Source: Girardinichthys multiradiatus
Lineage: Eukaryota; Chordata; Actinopteri; Cyprinodontiformes; Goodeidae
Direction of reading: 5' to 3'
Assembly: GCF_021462225.1 (NCBI RefSeq)
Contig: NC_061795.1
Span: forward strand, 7,373,501 to 7,437,500
DNA length: 64,000 nt
The position numbers and the translations under genes are program-made. Below the pieces are notes generated by a model. The model did no database searches, was not told the DNA's origin, and saw only the letters and a list, made by a program, of their open reading frames with translations. How positions within the stretch are numbered: the first letter of the stretch is position 1; every line of letters starts with the position of its first letter. Of the stretch, positions 32,205 through 43,972 are shown one piece after another.

Positions 32205-32408
32205 AGCACTGTACTAGTGCAGGCCATTTATTGTGCTGGGAGCATAGTAGAGTCTTAGGTGTGGCAAGTCGGAGTGTGTCCGTCAACCGGGGCCTGTGTG
32301 GTTTGGGAATGTGAAAGTAAAACAGGACTGGTCTCATGCTATGACCTTGTCATATCACTTCGGGGCACATCACATCCAGCTGCAGCTCTAGTGTTTTACG
32401 TAGCTGTA

Positions 32409-33974
32409 CAGTGTATCACAAAAGTGAGTACACCCCTCACATTCCTGTAGATATTTAAGTATATGTTTTCATGGGACAACACTGACAAAATGACACTTTG
32501 ATACAATGAAAAGTAGTCTGTGTGCAGCTTATATAACAGTGTAAATTTATTCTTCCCTCAAAATAACTCAAGATACAGCCATTAATGTCTGAACCACTTG
32601 CAAGAAAACTGAGTACACCCCTTACTGAAAGTTCCTGAAGTGTCAATATTTTTGTGTGGCCACCATTATTTACCAGAACTGCCTTGACAGTCCTGGGCAT
32701 GGAGTTTACCAGAGCTTCACAGTTTGCCACTTGAATGCTTTTCCACTCCTCCATGACGACATCATGGAGTTGGCGGATATTTGATACTTTGCGCTCCTCC
32801 ACCTTACGCTTGAGAATGCCCCAAAGGTGTTCTATTGGATTTAGGTCTGGAGACATGCTTGGCCAGTCCATCACCTTTACCCTCAGCCTCTTCAATAAAG
32901 CAGTCTTAGAGGTGTGTTTGGGTCATTATCATGCTGGAACACTGCCATGCGACCCAGTTTCCGGAGGGAGGAGATCATGCTCTGCTTCAGTATTTCACAG
33001 TACATATTGGAGTTCATGTGTCCCTCAATGAAATGTAATTCCCCAACACCTGCTCCATTCATGCACCCTCAGACCATGGCATTCCCACCACCATGCTAGA
33101 CTGTAGGCATCACACACTTATCTTTGTACTCCTCACCTGATTGCCGCCACACCATCTGAACCAAACAAATTAATCTTGGTCTCATTAGACCATAGGACAT
33201 GGTTCCAGTAATCCATGTCCTTTGTTGACATGTCTTCAGCAAACTGTTTGCGGGCTTTCTTGTGGACAGACTTCAGAAGAGGTTTTCTTCTGGGATTAGG
33301 GGCCATGCAGACCAATTTCATTTAGTGTGCGGTGTATGGTCTGAGGACTGACAGGCTGACCCCCCACCTCTTCAATCTCTGCAGCAATGCTGACAGCCCT
33401 CCTGCGCCTATCTTTCAAAGACAGCATTTGGATGTGATGCTGAGCACATGCACTTACCTTCTTTGGACGACCAACGCGAGGTCTGTTCTTAGTGGACCCT
33501 TCTCTTTTAAAACGGTGGATGATCTTGGCCACTGTGCTGCAGCTCAGTTTCAGGGTTATGGCAATCATCTTGTAGCCTTGCCATCTTCATGTAGCGCAAC
33601 AATTCATCTTTTAAGATCCTCAGAGAGATATTTGCCACGAGGTGCCATGTTGGAACTTTCAGTTACCAGTATGAGAGAGTGCGAGAGCTGTATTACAAAA
33701 TTAAACACCTCTGCTCCCTATGCACACCTGAGACCTAGTAACACTAACGAGTCACATGACATTTTGGAGGGAAAATGACAAGAGTGCTCAATTTGGACGT
33801 AGTCTCTCAGGGGTGTACTCACTTTTGTTGCCAGTGGTTTGAGGGAAGAATAAATTTACACTGTTATATAAGCTGCACACAGACTACTTTCATAATGTCA
33901 GTGTTGTCCCATGAAAACATATACTTAAATATCTGCAGGAATGTGAGGGGTGTACTCACTTTTGTGATACACTG
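32409..33974 (-). mobile_element. Tc1-like element, family C, full length
   Basis: The 1566-bp element starts CAGTGTATCACAAAAGTGAG and ends CTCACTTTTGTGATACACTG, with TA at 32407-32408 and 33975-33976. The long inverted repeats include 'gtacacccctcacattcctg' and an inner 'cagcttatataacagtgtaaat' segment. Confidence 0.9.
32640..33648 (-). pseudogene. Tc1-like transposase, family C, degraded
   Basis: Start MAPRGKYLSEDLK at 33648 is soon frameshifted. Later pieces include KLSCSTVAKIIHRFKREGST (helix-turn-helix) and RKQFAEDMSTKDMDYWNHVL, then VLWSNETKINLFG, where the catalytic Asp of the usual SDE is Asn. The end has PSMSPDLNPIEHLWGIL with the catalytic Glu. Several frame changes and a missing middle segment make it inactive. 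Confidence 0.82.
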
Positions 33975-34067
33975 TATGTATGCAGCTGTCTTCTCATGTA
34001 GCTGTAAAGAACTATCCAAACGTTTCACACTAGCACGTGCTCCTTGCTCACAGGCTTTAGAGAGCCA

Positions 34068-34292
34068 TAGAGATGACTGTGGCTCAGTAGGAAGAGTAGT
34101 TGTCTTGCAATCAGAAGGTTGTGGGTTCGATTCCAGCTTCCTCCTGCCATATGTCGATGTGCCCATGGGCAAGTTGCGTATCGTGAGTTAGTTAGTCGTG
34201 AGTGCGATTGGGTGAATGTGGCTCTAGTGTAAAGTGCTTTGATTGTCTGTATGACTGGAAAAGCGCTATATAAGTTCAGTCCATTTACCATT
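34068..34292 (+). repeat. tRNA-derived SINE (family T)
   Basis: It has TGTGGCTCAGTAGGAAGAGT (A box), GGTTCGATTCC (B box) and a tail gactggaaaagcgctatataagttcagtcc. It is the inverted partner of the copy at 31633-31905. Confidence 0.85.
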
Positions 34293-34920
34293 TATAATGT
34301 GCTGGAGTAAGGCTCCCAGCTGAGGAGAAGCAGAAACACCTCCAAATTGTATCTTAGCCTTAGCAGTTCTAGTTGCTGAAAGACTGAAATAAGTTTTGAG
34401 TGTTTCAGCCTCAATGTTTCAGTGCATTGTTAACTTGTCAGGATGTCAAAGAAAAGCCCTGGTATTACACTTACTGATGAGCTAACAGCGGTTCATAGCA
34501 ATACTTGTAAACTTTAGGTGTCAGAGCTATGATTAGCTCACTTGTTGAGTTATCATATTTTGGATTCTGTGGAAAATGATTCTGTTTGTCTGTACTTGCT
34601 GTTTTAGACAGAGCATCCCCAAATACAACAGCACCATAAAGTGTATTCTGACACTTTCCTATCAGAACGTCTTGTTTGTTTGATCAGACCACGCTGACCA
34701 GCCTTCACTGCCCCTGTTTATCAACATGCCTTGGCGACACATGGCCCTGTCACCATGGTAATAATACTTTTGGATTTTCATTATAGTCTAGTTTTTGTTT
34801 TGACTTTTATTTTCTTTAATTCATTTTTAATTAGTTTTTATAGTGGGTTTGCTAGTTTCTTTAATGTTACTATTTAAACAGGGGGCGGAGCTAGAGGGGG
34901 GGCTGGGGAGGCACTTGGGG
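34293..34920. other. No gene recognised
   Basis: Mixed-composition DNA with no frame or repeat that I can support. Confidence 0.4.
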
Positions 34921-34921
34921 T

Positions 34922-34953
<32 letters not shown>

Positions 34954-35103
34954 CGAAGGTGCCACAGATGAGATTAACAATTACAACACCACTCATTTTA
35001 TAGATACGTGTATGTATGTGTATATATATATGTATATATATAATGTGTAGTGTTGTAATTGGTACTCTCATCTGTGGCACCTTCGAGATCTCTCTCTCTC
35101 AGC
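34921..35103. mobile_element. Fold-back MITE between GA/TC tracts
   Basis: The left arm (GA)n-catcgaaggtgccacagatgag...aattacaacac (34923-34990) is the inverse of the right arm gtgttgtaattggtactctcatctgtggcaccttcg-agatctctctctct (35048-35100). A (TA)n-rich centre separates them. The arms are about 50 bp. The transposon superfamily is unclear. Confidence 0.65.
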
Positions 35104-35930
35104 AAAGTCCAAACTAAAACTAATTAAAATGTATCAATATTTTACTTCACTGTAGGCTGTCTGTATAAGGCAGAAATTAGAATCACTTGACAATGTTATA
35201 TATATTTCAATTGTTAAAGAACTGCCAGGTATGAAACAATGATAAACCATTTTCTGATGCATAACTTTACATCTTCAGTTTCTGTCTTTTCTTTTGAACA
35301 AATAAGTTATTGTTCTCTGCTTTTTGGTCAAGTTTTGATTTCATTTAAATTAAAAATTTGACAGTTCGGTTGTTTTCGTGATTTTATTTAAAAGTCTGTA
35401 GATGCTAAGTGATTTATTGTTTGTCCTGTCCTAATGCAAGCGGAGGTTTTTTATGTCTGTGCACCACCTGTGTAAACTCTCCCAGTCCATTAAATCGAAC
35501 GCACCGATTTCCTTGGTAACCGTTCTGTTTCGGAGGTAAGTGAGCATGCGCTCTCGTGCAGCGTATGTGAACTCTCTGGTCGTAAGCGGTGTTTTCGAGT
35601 TGTACTGTGTTGCTGTAATTCAACAAAATAACATGAAATACAACTAGTTACTCTCCCTTTGCTTTTAACTGGGGTATTTAGCAGCGAGCAGACATACATT
35701 AAACGTAGCGGTGCTCGTTTTAGAGGCTGGCCGTTCACAAAAACCTCGAGCTCCGGGGGAGAGAAGCAAAGAGCATTGAAGCTCCAGCGTAGCAGAACAG
35801 TTCAGAAACAATTTGGAATGAGGGGGAAAAAAAGCTATGTTTATGTTTTAGACTGCCTATTGGTAGCGGATCTGATATTTGTGTGCTCATGAATTTTTGC
35901 AGCCGTAACTGGTTCTGGATGATGGCTTCA
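35104..35930. other. No gene assigned; probably partly hAT element
   Basis: Frames at 35414-35892 on both strands overlap and match nothing known to me. The right side leads into a hAT terminus at 36023. Confidence 0.35.
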
Positions 35931-36023
35931 TAGCAGACAGCCGTTCTTCCCGGTACTGCGTACCGGCACAGAATCTTTTAGTGGTACGCAGTACCGGACC
36001 GTACCGGCTCACTTTCACCCCTG
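35931..36023. mobile_element. hAT element right end
   Basis: The sequence ends in ccgtaccggctcactttcacccctg, the reverse complement of a CAGGGGTGAAAGTGAGCCGG terminus used by a fish hAT family. Just inside are ggtactgcgtacc and ggtacgcagtacc, a 13-bp perfect inverted pair typical of hAT subterminal repeats. The left end was not found. Confidence 0.6.
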
Positions 36024-36419
36024 GTGCTACCTGATTGCAATGTGGCTTCTCTTTTGGTATAGCTACTCAGAGAGGGTTGTCAAGGTACTTGCAGCCTCTC
36101 TTAAGAAGTATTTCACATATTTTATCACCCGTTTCTACTACAAGACACTTGCTTTTATCTCTCTCGCAGTCATGCTTGAAGAAATCTCATATAGGAGTTT
36201 GCCGCTTTCTCCCAACTTTTCCTGTAGTCATTTTGCAGGCTAGCGTGGTGGGCAAAAATGTAATTTATAAGGTGCTGCCATGGACTATGGGGTGTCATAC
36301 CATGCTGACAGATGATGTAAACTGCTCATGTGGAAAAAGATCTATTTCATATACACAAAGCACTCAGCGGCAGCAAAGGACAGGTGGACTTGGAATCAAG
36401 GCAGCCCAATAGGGCAGTC
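36024..36419. other. No gene recognised
   Basis: The frames 36035-36412 and 36040-36243 overlap each other and show no known domain. Confidence 0.4.
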
Positions 36420-37542
36420 AACACAGAGGTAGTTGCCACAGAGGTAGGTCGTCGGTGAAGCACAGGAGCAGGCCAAACCGTACCCTCACCTCCACTCTCC
36501 GCTGGACCAGCACAGGCACCTGGGTAGGAGCAAAAGAAGACCATGCCATGCTTCCCGAGCCCAGCTCCTACCCCCTCACACACAGTGTTTGCATGTGTGT
36601 CTGTGGTAAAATAAAATGTTTATGCAGATGTTTATGTCTAAAGTGCTTTAAACTGGTGTTGTGGTAGGGCTGTGCAAGACCCCACGGCTTGATGAATGCA
36701 GAGTTTTCCCCACCCCGTCCCCAAAACCCCAATTGTCTCTAGTGCAGCCCAGGACCCAGAGACCTGCCAAACCAGCTAGGACCCCAGGCACAAGCCTCCC
36801 AACCCCCACTGGGCATACCCCAAGTCACTTAACCTTCCTCCCAAACCCAGACCGTACTCGACCTTACGCATTCCCTCACACCCCAGCGCACCAACCCCCA
36901 GCCACCGCAGCCTTTGGCACATCTATTGGGCCACGGACAACAAAAAGACAACGTCCAACTGGCTCACAGCCAGCCGCCCCACCTAGAGCCAGATCAGGCC
37001 CCAGGGACCCTCTACACCACTAAGTGATGTATTTAATTATTGGAGACCAAACAATTTTAATTTCTTCTGTTAGTTTTTCTTTTACAGCCAGAGATTCTCT
37101 CCATTGAAACAAAATCTCATAAGTTTTTTTTAGAAATGAATGGGGGGTTTGCAGTGTTTGGAACTGCAAGAAAGATGTGGCATCTATTCGTTTGCAAATC
37201 CACCTTTGTGGTGTCAGCAAAAAGGCAAAGTGAAGTGCATCCTGGGACTGTGTACTCTAGGCACGTTGATAGGTCTTCACATATTTTTAGCCAGAAGCCA
37301 TAGCCTGTCGGACAGTGCCAGAGGACATGTAGATAGTTATTAAGTAAATCTCCCATCTGTTAGTAAGTGAGAGCCCCTAATTTTAACACCCTTTTTCCTG
37401 TGTAGTGCATTCCATTAAGGGTTTTGTATAAGCTGAAGGCTGGCATTTTGGGTCATTCCAAAAGCGTTTTTGCAAATTTTATTCCATAAGGTCAAATCCG
37501 TACAGGTGGATAAATCAATGTCCCATTTACTGATAGGATTTA

Positions 37543-38809
37543 CAGGGGTTGGACAATGAAACTGAAACACCTGGTTTTAGACCACAATAATTTATTAGTA
37601 TAGTGTAGGGCCTCCTTTTGCGGCCAATACAATGTCAATTCGTCTTGGGAATGACATATACAAGTCCTGCACAGTGGTCAGAGGGATTTTAAGCCTTTCT
37701 TCTTGCAGGATAGTGGCCAGGTCACTACGTGATACTGGTGGAGGAAAACGTTTCCTGACTCACTCCTCCAAAACACCCCAAAGTGGCTCAATATTTAGAT
37801 CTGGTGACTGTGCAGGCCATGGGAGATGTTCAACTTCACTTTCATGTTCATCAAAACAATCTTTCACCAGTCTTGCTGTGTGTATTGGTGCATTGTCATT
37901 CTGATACACGGCACCGCCTTCAGGATACAATGTTTGAACCATTGGATGCACATGGTCCTCAAGAATGGTTCAGTAGTCCTTGGCAGTGATGCGCCCATCT
38001 AGCACAAGTATTGGGCCAAGGGAATGCCATGATATGGCAGCCCAAACCATCACTGATCCACCCCTATGCTTCACTCTGGGCATGCAACAGTCTGGGTGGT
38101 ATGCTTCTTTGGGGATTCTCCACACCGTAACTCTCCCGGATGTGGGGAAAACAGTAAAGGTGGACTCATCAGAGAACAATACATGTTTCACATTGTCCAC
38201 AGCCCAAGGTTTGCGCTCCTTGCACCATTGAAACCGACGTTTGGCATTGGCATGAGTGACCAAAGGTTTGGCTATAGCAGCCCGGCCGTGTATATTGACC
38301 CTGTGGAGCTCCCGACGGACAGTTCTGGTGGAAACAGGAGAGTTGAGGTGCACATTTAATTCTGCCGTGATCTGGGCAGCCGTGGTTTTATGTTTTTTGG
38401 ATACAATCCGGGTTAGCACCCGAACATCCCTTTCAGACAGCTTCCTCTTGCGTCCACAGTTAATCCTGTTGGATGTGGTTCGTCCTTCTTGGTGGTATGC
38501 TGACATTACCCTGGATACCGTGGCTCTTGATACATCACAAAGACTTGCTGTCTTGGTCACAGTTGCGCCAGCAAGACGTGCACCAACAATTTGTCCTCTT
38601 TTGAACTCTGGTATGTCACCCATAACGTTGTGTGCATTTCAATATTTTGAGCAAAACTGTGCTCTTACCCTGCTAATTGAACCTTCACACTCTGCTCTTA
38701 CTGGTGCAATGTGCAATCAATGAAGACTGGCTACCAGGCTGGTCCAATTTAGCCATGAAACCTCCCACACTAAAATGACAGGTGTTTCAGTTTCATTGTC
38801 CAACCCCTG
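37543..38809 (-). mobile_element. Tc1-like element, family E, nested in the L1-like LINE
   Basis: The 1267-bp element starts CAGGGGTTGGACAATGAAAC and ends GTTTCATTGTCCAACCCCTG, with TA at 37541-37542 and 38810-38811. The LINE reading resumes on its other side. Confidence 0.92.
37595..38623 (-). pseudogene. Tc1-like transposase, family E, nearly complete
   Basis: The long frame 37970-38623 (217 aa) starts MGDIPEFKRGQIVGARLAGA and contains a helix-turn-helix (TKTASLCDVSRATVSRVMSA). It has VLFSDESTF with the first catalytic Asp, and GGSVMVWAAISWHSLGP, stopping at ITAKDY. The rest continues in 37951-37760 with VYQNDNAPIHTARLVKD (second Asp) and PAQSPDLNIEPLWGVLEE, where one residue before the catalytic Glu is lost. 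The end AAKGGPTLY lies at 37595. An internal TAG/TAA and small deletions disable it. Confidence 0.85.
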
Positions 38810-38900
38810 TAAATCTACTTATGAAAGTTTAATGTTTAAGTTTTTGAAAGTAGCTTTGGTAGCCCAACCCCCAGTACTTTTGTTTTCTTCTACTTTCTTT

Positions 38901-39812
38901 ACTGCAAGTTCCATTAGTTAAACACACATATGTGGTATCCACAGACATGGTAGAATCTTGTCTAAAAGCTGATATAAACAATTTCTACAAACACCAAAAA
39001 CAGTTAAAACTAAAGGCAGTTGAATCAGAAAATAAACAAACTCCACAAAACTATGTAACCATAAAACTTAGTCTCAGCTATTCATCACAGCTTATATACA
39101 CACAACCAGCATGTCTGCTGTAAGCAGAAAGCTCACACATTCCAAAAAATATATTTTATTGCAATTCACCCAGGTTTTACTCAACCAGCAGCAAAGGAAG
39201 GCCAGAATTACCACTACCATTTGAAAAACATAATTATTAACATCAGGATTGTTTAGACAGACTATGTCAGTTCCAAAAAAAATTCAGTTAGATTTGCGCA
39301 TGTTATTTTGAGCTCAAACTTAAAAAAAAACCTTCAGGCTTAAGAGGTTAAGGAAGCTAGCCATTACAACAGGACGTTCTATGTTTGTTTAATCTTAAAT
39401 TTGGACTGGATAATAGATTTTAGTTGATGATTTTCAAATAATTTATTTTTAATAAATGTCATATAAATCTTCTAAAACATTAAAGGGTATGCTCTTTTCC
39501 ATCATATATGTTCTTTCAATAATTTATTCCTTTACTGTTCCATGTTGAAAAGTCACTGGATCACTACCGTTCCTACCTCGGACCACTTTAGATAGACACT
39601 GATCACTGCAATCAGTAGCTAGACGCTTGCAAGAAACTCTGACATGATGAGGACATCAGCGTTGTTTACTTTGCCCTTTTATAATGTTGTGCCTGATATG
39701 TATTTAAAATGAACTACTGATGTTGTTAACACCCTCTTCTGTATCTTCTTTTTTGGAAGTACTGAACGCTGACTACAAGAAAGGTCTAAGTTAATAAGTG
39801 AGTGTTGTGCAT
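38901..39812. other. No gene recognised
   Basis: AT-rich DNA with no supported frame or repeat. Confidence 0.4.
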
Positions 39813-40247
39813 TGTCAGGGTGGAATGAGTTGATCAAGTCAAACCACAGTTGAACAACAGAAAGTGAGACAGAGACTCTGTTTTACTTGCTGTGAGGGCA
39901 ACCACACACGAGGGTGTGAGCTACAAGTGTGGTTATCCTAGCTTCGTTTATTTATACAGTAGAATGAACAGACATATCAGATGGGTGTGTGACATTTACA
40001 AGTTTAAGTTGGGGAGTGGAAACAGGGACAGTTGGTTCTGCCTTCGGTTATTGCAAGACCAGCTGCACACAGACCAAGATAACAATTGAGTACAACCAGA
40101 CACTGGGTCACATTTACATGTGACGGTTAGAATAGAGACAAAATGTTCCAGACACTGAATTACATCTGCATGTGACTGTTAGAATAGGGAAGAAATGCAT
40201 GTGAGTGATAATTAGTGAACATTAATGTATATATACTCAACCTAACA
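39813..40247. mobile_element. Solo LTR upstream of the grm8 exon
   Basis: The 435-bp block starts TGTCAGGG and ends CCTAACA. It is flanked by a perfect 5-bp duplication TGCAT (39808-39812 and 40248-40252). The internal TTTATTTATACA region resembles the solo LTR at 46249-46660. No internal retroviral sequence is left. Orientation is not settled. Confidence 0.75.
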
Positions 40248-40309
40248 TGCATCTTCCATTAATTGTTTTTCCTGTATTCATTTTTATCTCTGTTCTGATT
40301 CTCTGGCAG

Positions 40310-41055
40310 GCTTTTGGAAGAATGTGAAGCTGAAACTGCAGAGCTCTGAAGTTGTGCTCCAGTTATGTTGACCACAGGGATCAGTAATAAACAAAAGACA
40401 TTGGTTCTGTATGTGTAAGGCGGATTGCTCACTATCCATGCTGTTCATTTCCTGATCACACAGTGGCACATCACAGTTAACTGTGCCATAGCTTCACTGA
40501 AGCTCCACTCACTCCAAAATGGCTGAGGGTTGGAAACCAACCATTTCTAGACGTTTCTTCTCACTGCTGTTGCTGAAGAGCTGCTGGCTACTAGGCTTAG
40601 CCTCCCAGAAGCCCACTGCACTGGCAAATTTCCAACAGCCTATCCAGGAGTACACCCACTCCATTCGTCTTGATGGTGACATCATCCTCGGCGGCTTATT
40701 TCCCGTACATGCCCGAGGGGAAAGGGGCGTCCCCTGTGGTGAGCTGAAGAAGGAGAAGGGAATCCATCGCCTGGAGGCAATGCTGTTTGCTATAGATCTC
40801 ATCAACAAGGACCCGGACCTGTTGCCCAATGTGACACTAGGAGCACGCATTCTGGACACCTGTTCTCGCGACACCTATGCCCTGGAGCAATCACTAACAT
40901 TTGTCCAGGCGCTCATTGAGAGGGATAGCTCAGATTTCCGCTGTACTAATGGAGAACCAGCCATCTTTGCCAAGCCAGATAAAGTTGTTGGTGTCATCGG
41001 GGCATCAGCCAGTTCTGTGTCCATCATGGTTGCCAACATTCTTCGACTGTTTAAG
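40310..41055 (+). CDS. grm8: Metabotropic glutamate receptor 8-like, first coding exon
   Basis: The CDS runs 40519-41055 (179 codons); 40310-40518 is probable 5' UTR after a pyrimidine-rich acceptor ending CTCTGGCAG. The protein is a class C GPCR that senses synaptic glutamate and lowers cAMP through Gi/o at presynaptic terminals. The start ATG has a good context (aaaATGG). Residues 1-30 are a signal peptide ([17 protein letters not shown]). Then the ligand-binding Venus-flytrap domain begins, with [52 protein letters not shown] and the [13 protein letters not shown] segment, which holds glutamate-contacting residues. It ends LRLFK|gtaaga, a phase-0 donor. The fit is closest to GRM8 among group III receptors, with GRM4, 6 or 7 less likely. 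The remaining exons are off the right edge or far away in it; no further exon was recognised. A solo LTR lies 62 bases upstream of the acceptor. Confidence 0.92.
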
Positions 41056-41189
41056 GTAAGAGAACACTTCTGTGGTTTTAATTGTGCAATATATTGAGTT
41101 GTAGATGTTACTGTAAAATTATTTACTGCACTTCCAAACCACTTTTTCAATACAATACCTGGTAAATCTGAAGTGCCATGGTTTTGCGC

Positions 41190-41282
41190 AGGGCTGCAGA
41201 TTGGCACATTTGGTACCACTGCTGCCTCACATCAAGAAGGTCCTGGGCTTGAACCTTCCTGCATGGCGTTTTGCATGTTCTC

Positions 41283-41317
<35 letters not shown>

Positions 41318-41456
41318 GGGGGTTCTCCAGGTTTTCCTCCAAGAAGCCAGAGAATTCCTTAAATTAAGTGTGTGCAGGCATGGTTGTATGTCCTGTGTGT
41401 CTCTGTGTTGCCCTGTGATGGACTCGCGCCTCTCACCCAATGACTGCTGAAGATAG
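41190..41456 (+). repeat. tRNA-derived SINE (family S) in grm8 intron
   Basis: A tRNA-like head (gcagggctgcagattggcacatttggtacc...tcctgggcttgaacc) is followed by the family-S body and a (GT)n expansion at 41285-41315. The 3' end is truncated where the LTR at 41458 begins. Confidence 0.7.
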
Positions 41457-41457
41457 G

Positions 41458-42821
41458 TGTTGGACTATTTGTTTGATACTTTACCTCCCAGTATCGTCTG
41501 CTTCTACACCTCCCAGCATTTAACAGGAAGTGGGCGTCGCAGCTCTGGTGTCACAGTAAGCTATATAAGAACACGTGAGACGCTCCACCATTGCTTTCTC
41601 TCCTGCTGGAGACGGAGTTACAATGCAACAAAGGCGCGCATCATTCTGGAGAAGAAACTCACCCGTGGTTTTCATTCATTCTCCTCACTGGTCAAACTCA
41701 GAAGCTCAACGAGCTAAAGCTTACTGGCATAAGAAGACCAGTAGGTTCTTACCTTACCGATCGAAGGCGTGGACTTGACATGCAACTCAAGAAAAACTCA
41801 CTGAGGTTTTCCTCTTTGTTTTGCTTGAGTTTATTACAGACGCGTAACAACTCTCCCAGAGAAGACGATACCAAGTAATTCCTTTCTGGTTTTATTTTTG
41901 TTAATACAATAGAAATAGCTTGGGCAGGATAGAGTAGGATTTTAGTCCAATTGTAGTCCAATGTAGCCCAATTGTAGTCCAATGTGTTCTAAGTTGTATG
42001 TGCATGCAATGTCTTATTTAAGCTTTGACTGATGTTGGACTCTGAAAACCGCCGTGCTTTGAAGCTGTGTGTGTCTCACTTTGTTTGAACACTCAGGTGA
42101 AGTTAAGTTGGACTATTAGAGGTTCTCAGAAGCCCTGAAGCTGTAGCTAGAACCTCATGGTGGAACACTCACTGTTCCATTGTCTTCACTCTTAGTGTTT
42201 TTCCACTGATTGCTGACTAAAGTTTTACGACCCTTCATTGAGCTCCCACGTTGGGGGTTTTATGACTGCGGGTTGGTGGATGCCACACCAAAAGCTTTGT
42301 TCCATTACCATTTTTGCCCATGAACTGCTGGCTTGACTTTCATAGTCACTCAATGTTGTTTTATCTTTCATTGGTCAGTTATTTTATCCCTTTTTGTGTA
42401 GAATTGTGCATGCTTGATTAGGTGAAGATTATTGAATCAGAATATCAAAGTGTATCAGGGCTATTGATTTAATAAACGTTCACGTAGATAAAGAGAAAGT
42501 GTTTGTGTTTATTTTGAGCAAGAATGATTTATCTGTCAAAAAAAGGTTAGTGGTCCACGCCAATCGGTGGAGCAGTTGATTAAACAGTGACATTTAGTGT
42601 GGTTTTGGTTAATAATGATAAATTATTAATGGTAATTTACTAATTGTATTTATTAAGGGCTTTGAGCCCATAATCACAACACTAGATGACATCTCTGATT
42701 TCTATTCGTAAGTAGTGATTTTTGGTTAAGATTTTTGTTTTTTTTTTCCTGAATTATGATTTTTTATTATAAATGTTTTATAAATATTAATTAATCAATA
42801 ATCATAATCCTTACATCGACA
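41458..42821 (+). mobile_element. Long LTR (family P), best preserved copy
   Basis: It is about 1364 bp, starting TGTTGGACTATT. A TATA box lies in GCTATATAAGAACACGTGAG at about 41562. AATAAACGTTC occurs near 42470, and the block ends ATAATCCTTACA. It shares its first 330 bp and last 400 bp with the LTR at 31158-32204 and its end with reverse copies at 1913 and 62403. The 500-bp middle is missing or diverged in those copies. What follows (tcgacaatccccaccggc) is not clearly a primer site. Confidence 0.7.
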
Positions 42822-43972
42822 ATCCCCACCGGCAATTTAGTGTGGTTTGTGAAGTTTACCAATGGTCCTTAACCTGTACAGCCACACACAGCTCTGTAGG
42901 AACACAAACAAGGATTAACTTGTCTGCAACAGAGATACTGAATACTGGATTAAACTGAACAGAAGATAACAAAAACAGATGTTTAAACCATCATCACTTT
43001 ATGAACTAAAACTCGTAGCTTTTCCCTAGGCTGCTTTCTCCTTATCACAAGTAAATGAAAACTTGAGGCCATGAGACAATTATCGTGTAATCTTGAGAAA
43101 ACCAAAATAAAATATTTTTTAGCAGGCAACAGCTGCTTTCAGCTTCTATACCAAAGGCTAGGACCAGAGATAAGTCTAAAACGGATTTATTTAGACACCA
43201 GAATAGACATGTTTGGCATAGACCAAATATAGCATTCCAAGAAAATAACTGTGTAAGGAAGGTATCATCTTAATTCTCAAGGCTTATTCCTAAGGTCCAT
43301 ACAAAGAAAACCAGCATACTTGTCTGGTTGTCTTATACTCGTTTACACCTTGATGCCGTTTTTAGTCTTGATCCATTATCTTTAATTTTTTTAAGGTTGA
43401 CTGTCTTGACTGTTACATGTCTGATGGTTTACAACTGAAACTGTGGTTTTGTCTGCTGCTTGTTTTGGACGGGATGCTCTTGTAAAAGAGATCTTTGATC
43501 TTAATGAGTGCTTTCCTGTTGTTTTTGTTGTGGAATAAATTGTTTTTTTGTAAATTGTCTTTTTTAAGGTGAATTGTTTTGATTCTTAACATTCCTAATT
43601 TTGACATTGAATTTTGAAAAAAATTTACTTTTCCTTTTATTAAAAGCAGGTTTAGTATAGGTAGTAAGGTGGACATCATGTGAGGGTCTCTGCACAAACA
43701 GTTGCCTGTTTGAATCAACGTTAAGCAAATCTTTGAGCTCTAGGATGTTTGAGCTTTCTGGATCCTCCTACCCTCTTCAGCTTATCATCTGTCCAGCAGT
43801 CGATCAACCAATCAGGCTGTCTGTCTACACATAGGCGGTGAACCGACATTAGTTACTGAAGCACGTCTGACATATATTATGTATGGATGGCATACCATTT
43901 ATATGCAACAATGCATTATGGTAGTTTGTACCTGCATACTGACAGTACCTTGCTATAGCATTAATGGTCATT
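42822..43972. other. No gene recognised
   Basis: AT-rich sequence. A reverse-strand lysine-rich frame (43413-43718) has no known motif. It could be internal retroelement sequence belonging to the LTR on its left. Confidence 0.35.

Larger units (their letters stand above)
36420..38900 (-). mobile_element. Tx1/L1-like LINE 3' part, split by a Tc1 element
   Basis: On the reverse strand, ORF2 codons run from 38900 down to 38812 and from 37542 to about 37023. They include NPISKWDIDLSTCTDLTLWN and the zinc-finger-like end LHVLWHCPTGYGFWLKICEDLS. The stop is at about 37020. The G-rich (C-rich on +) 36420-37020 is the 3' UTR. A related 3' UTR lies at 59440-60745. The proline-rich + strand frame (36661-37023) is a shadow of this UTR. 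Confidence 0.7.

Noticed and set aside
30853..34292. Functional tRNA genes at SINE heads
   Set aside because: A and B boxes are present but no cloverleaf with a proper anticodon arm and acceptor stem can be drawn; the surrounding SINE body is clear.
36661..37023. Proline-rich 120-residue protein on +
   Set aside because: It is the antisense of a C/G-rich LINE 3' UTR; a related sequence at 60394-60699 behaves the same way and lacks a shared conserved frame.
43413..43718. Lysine-rich 101-codon gene on the reverse strand
   Set aside because: Low-complexity composition with no domain; likely chance in AT-rich DNA.
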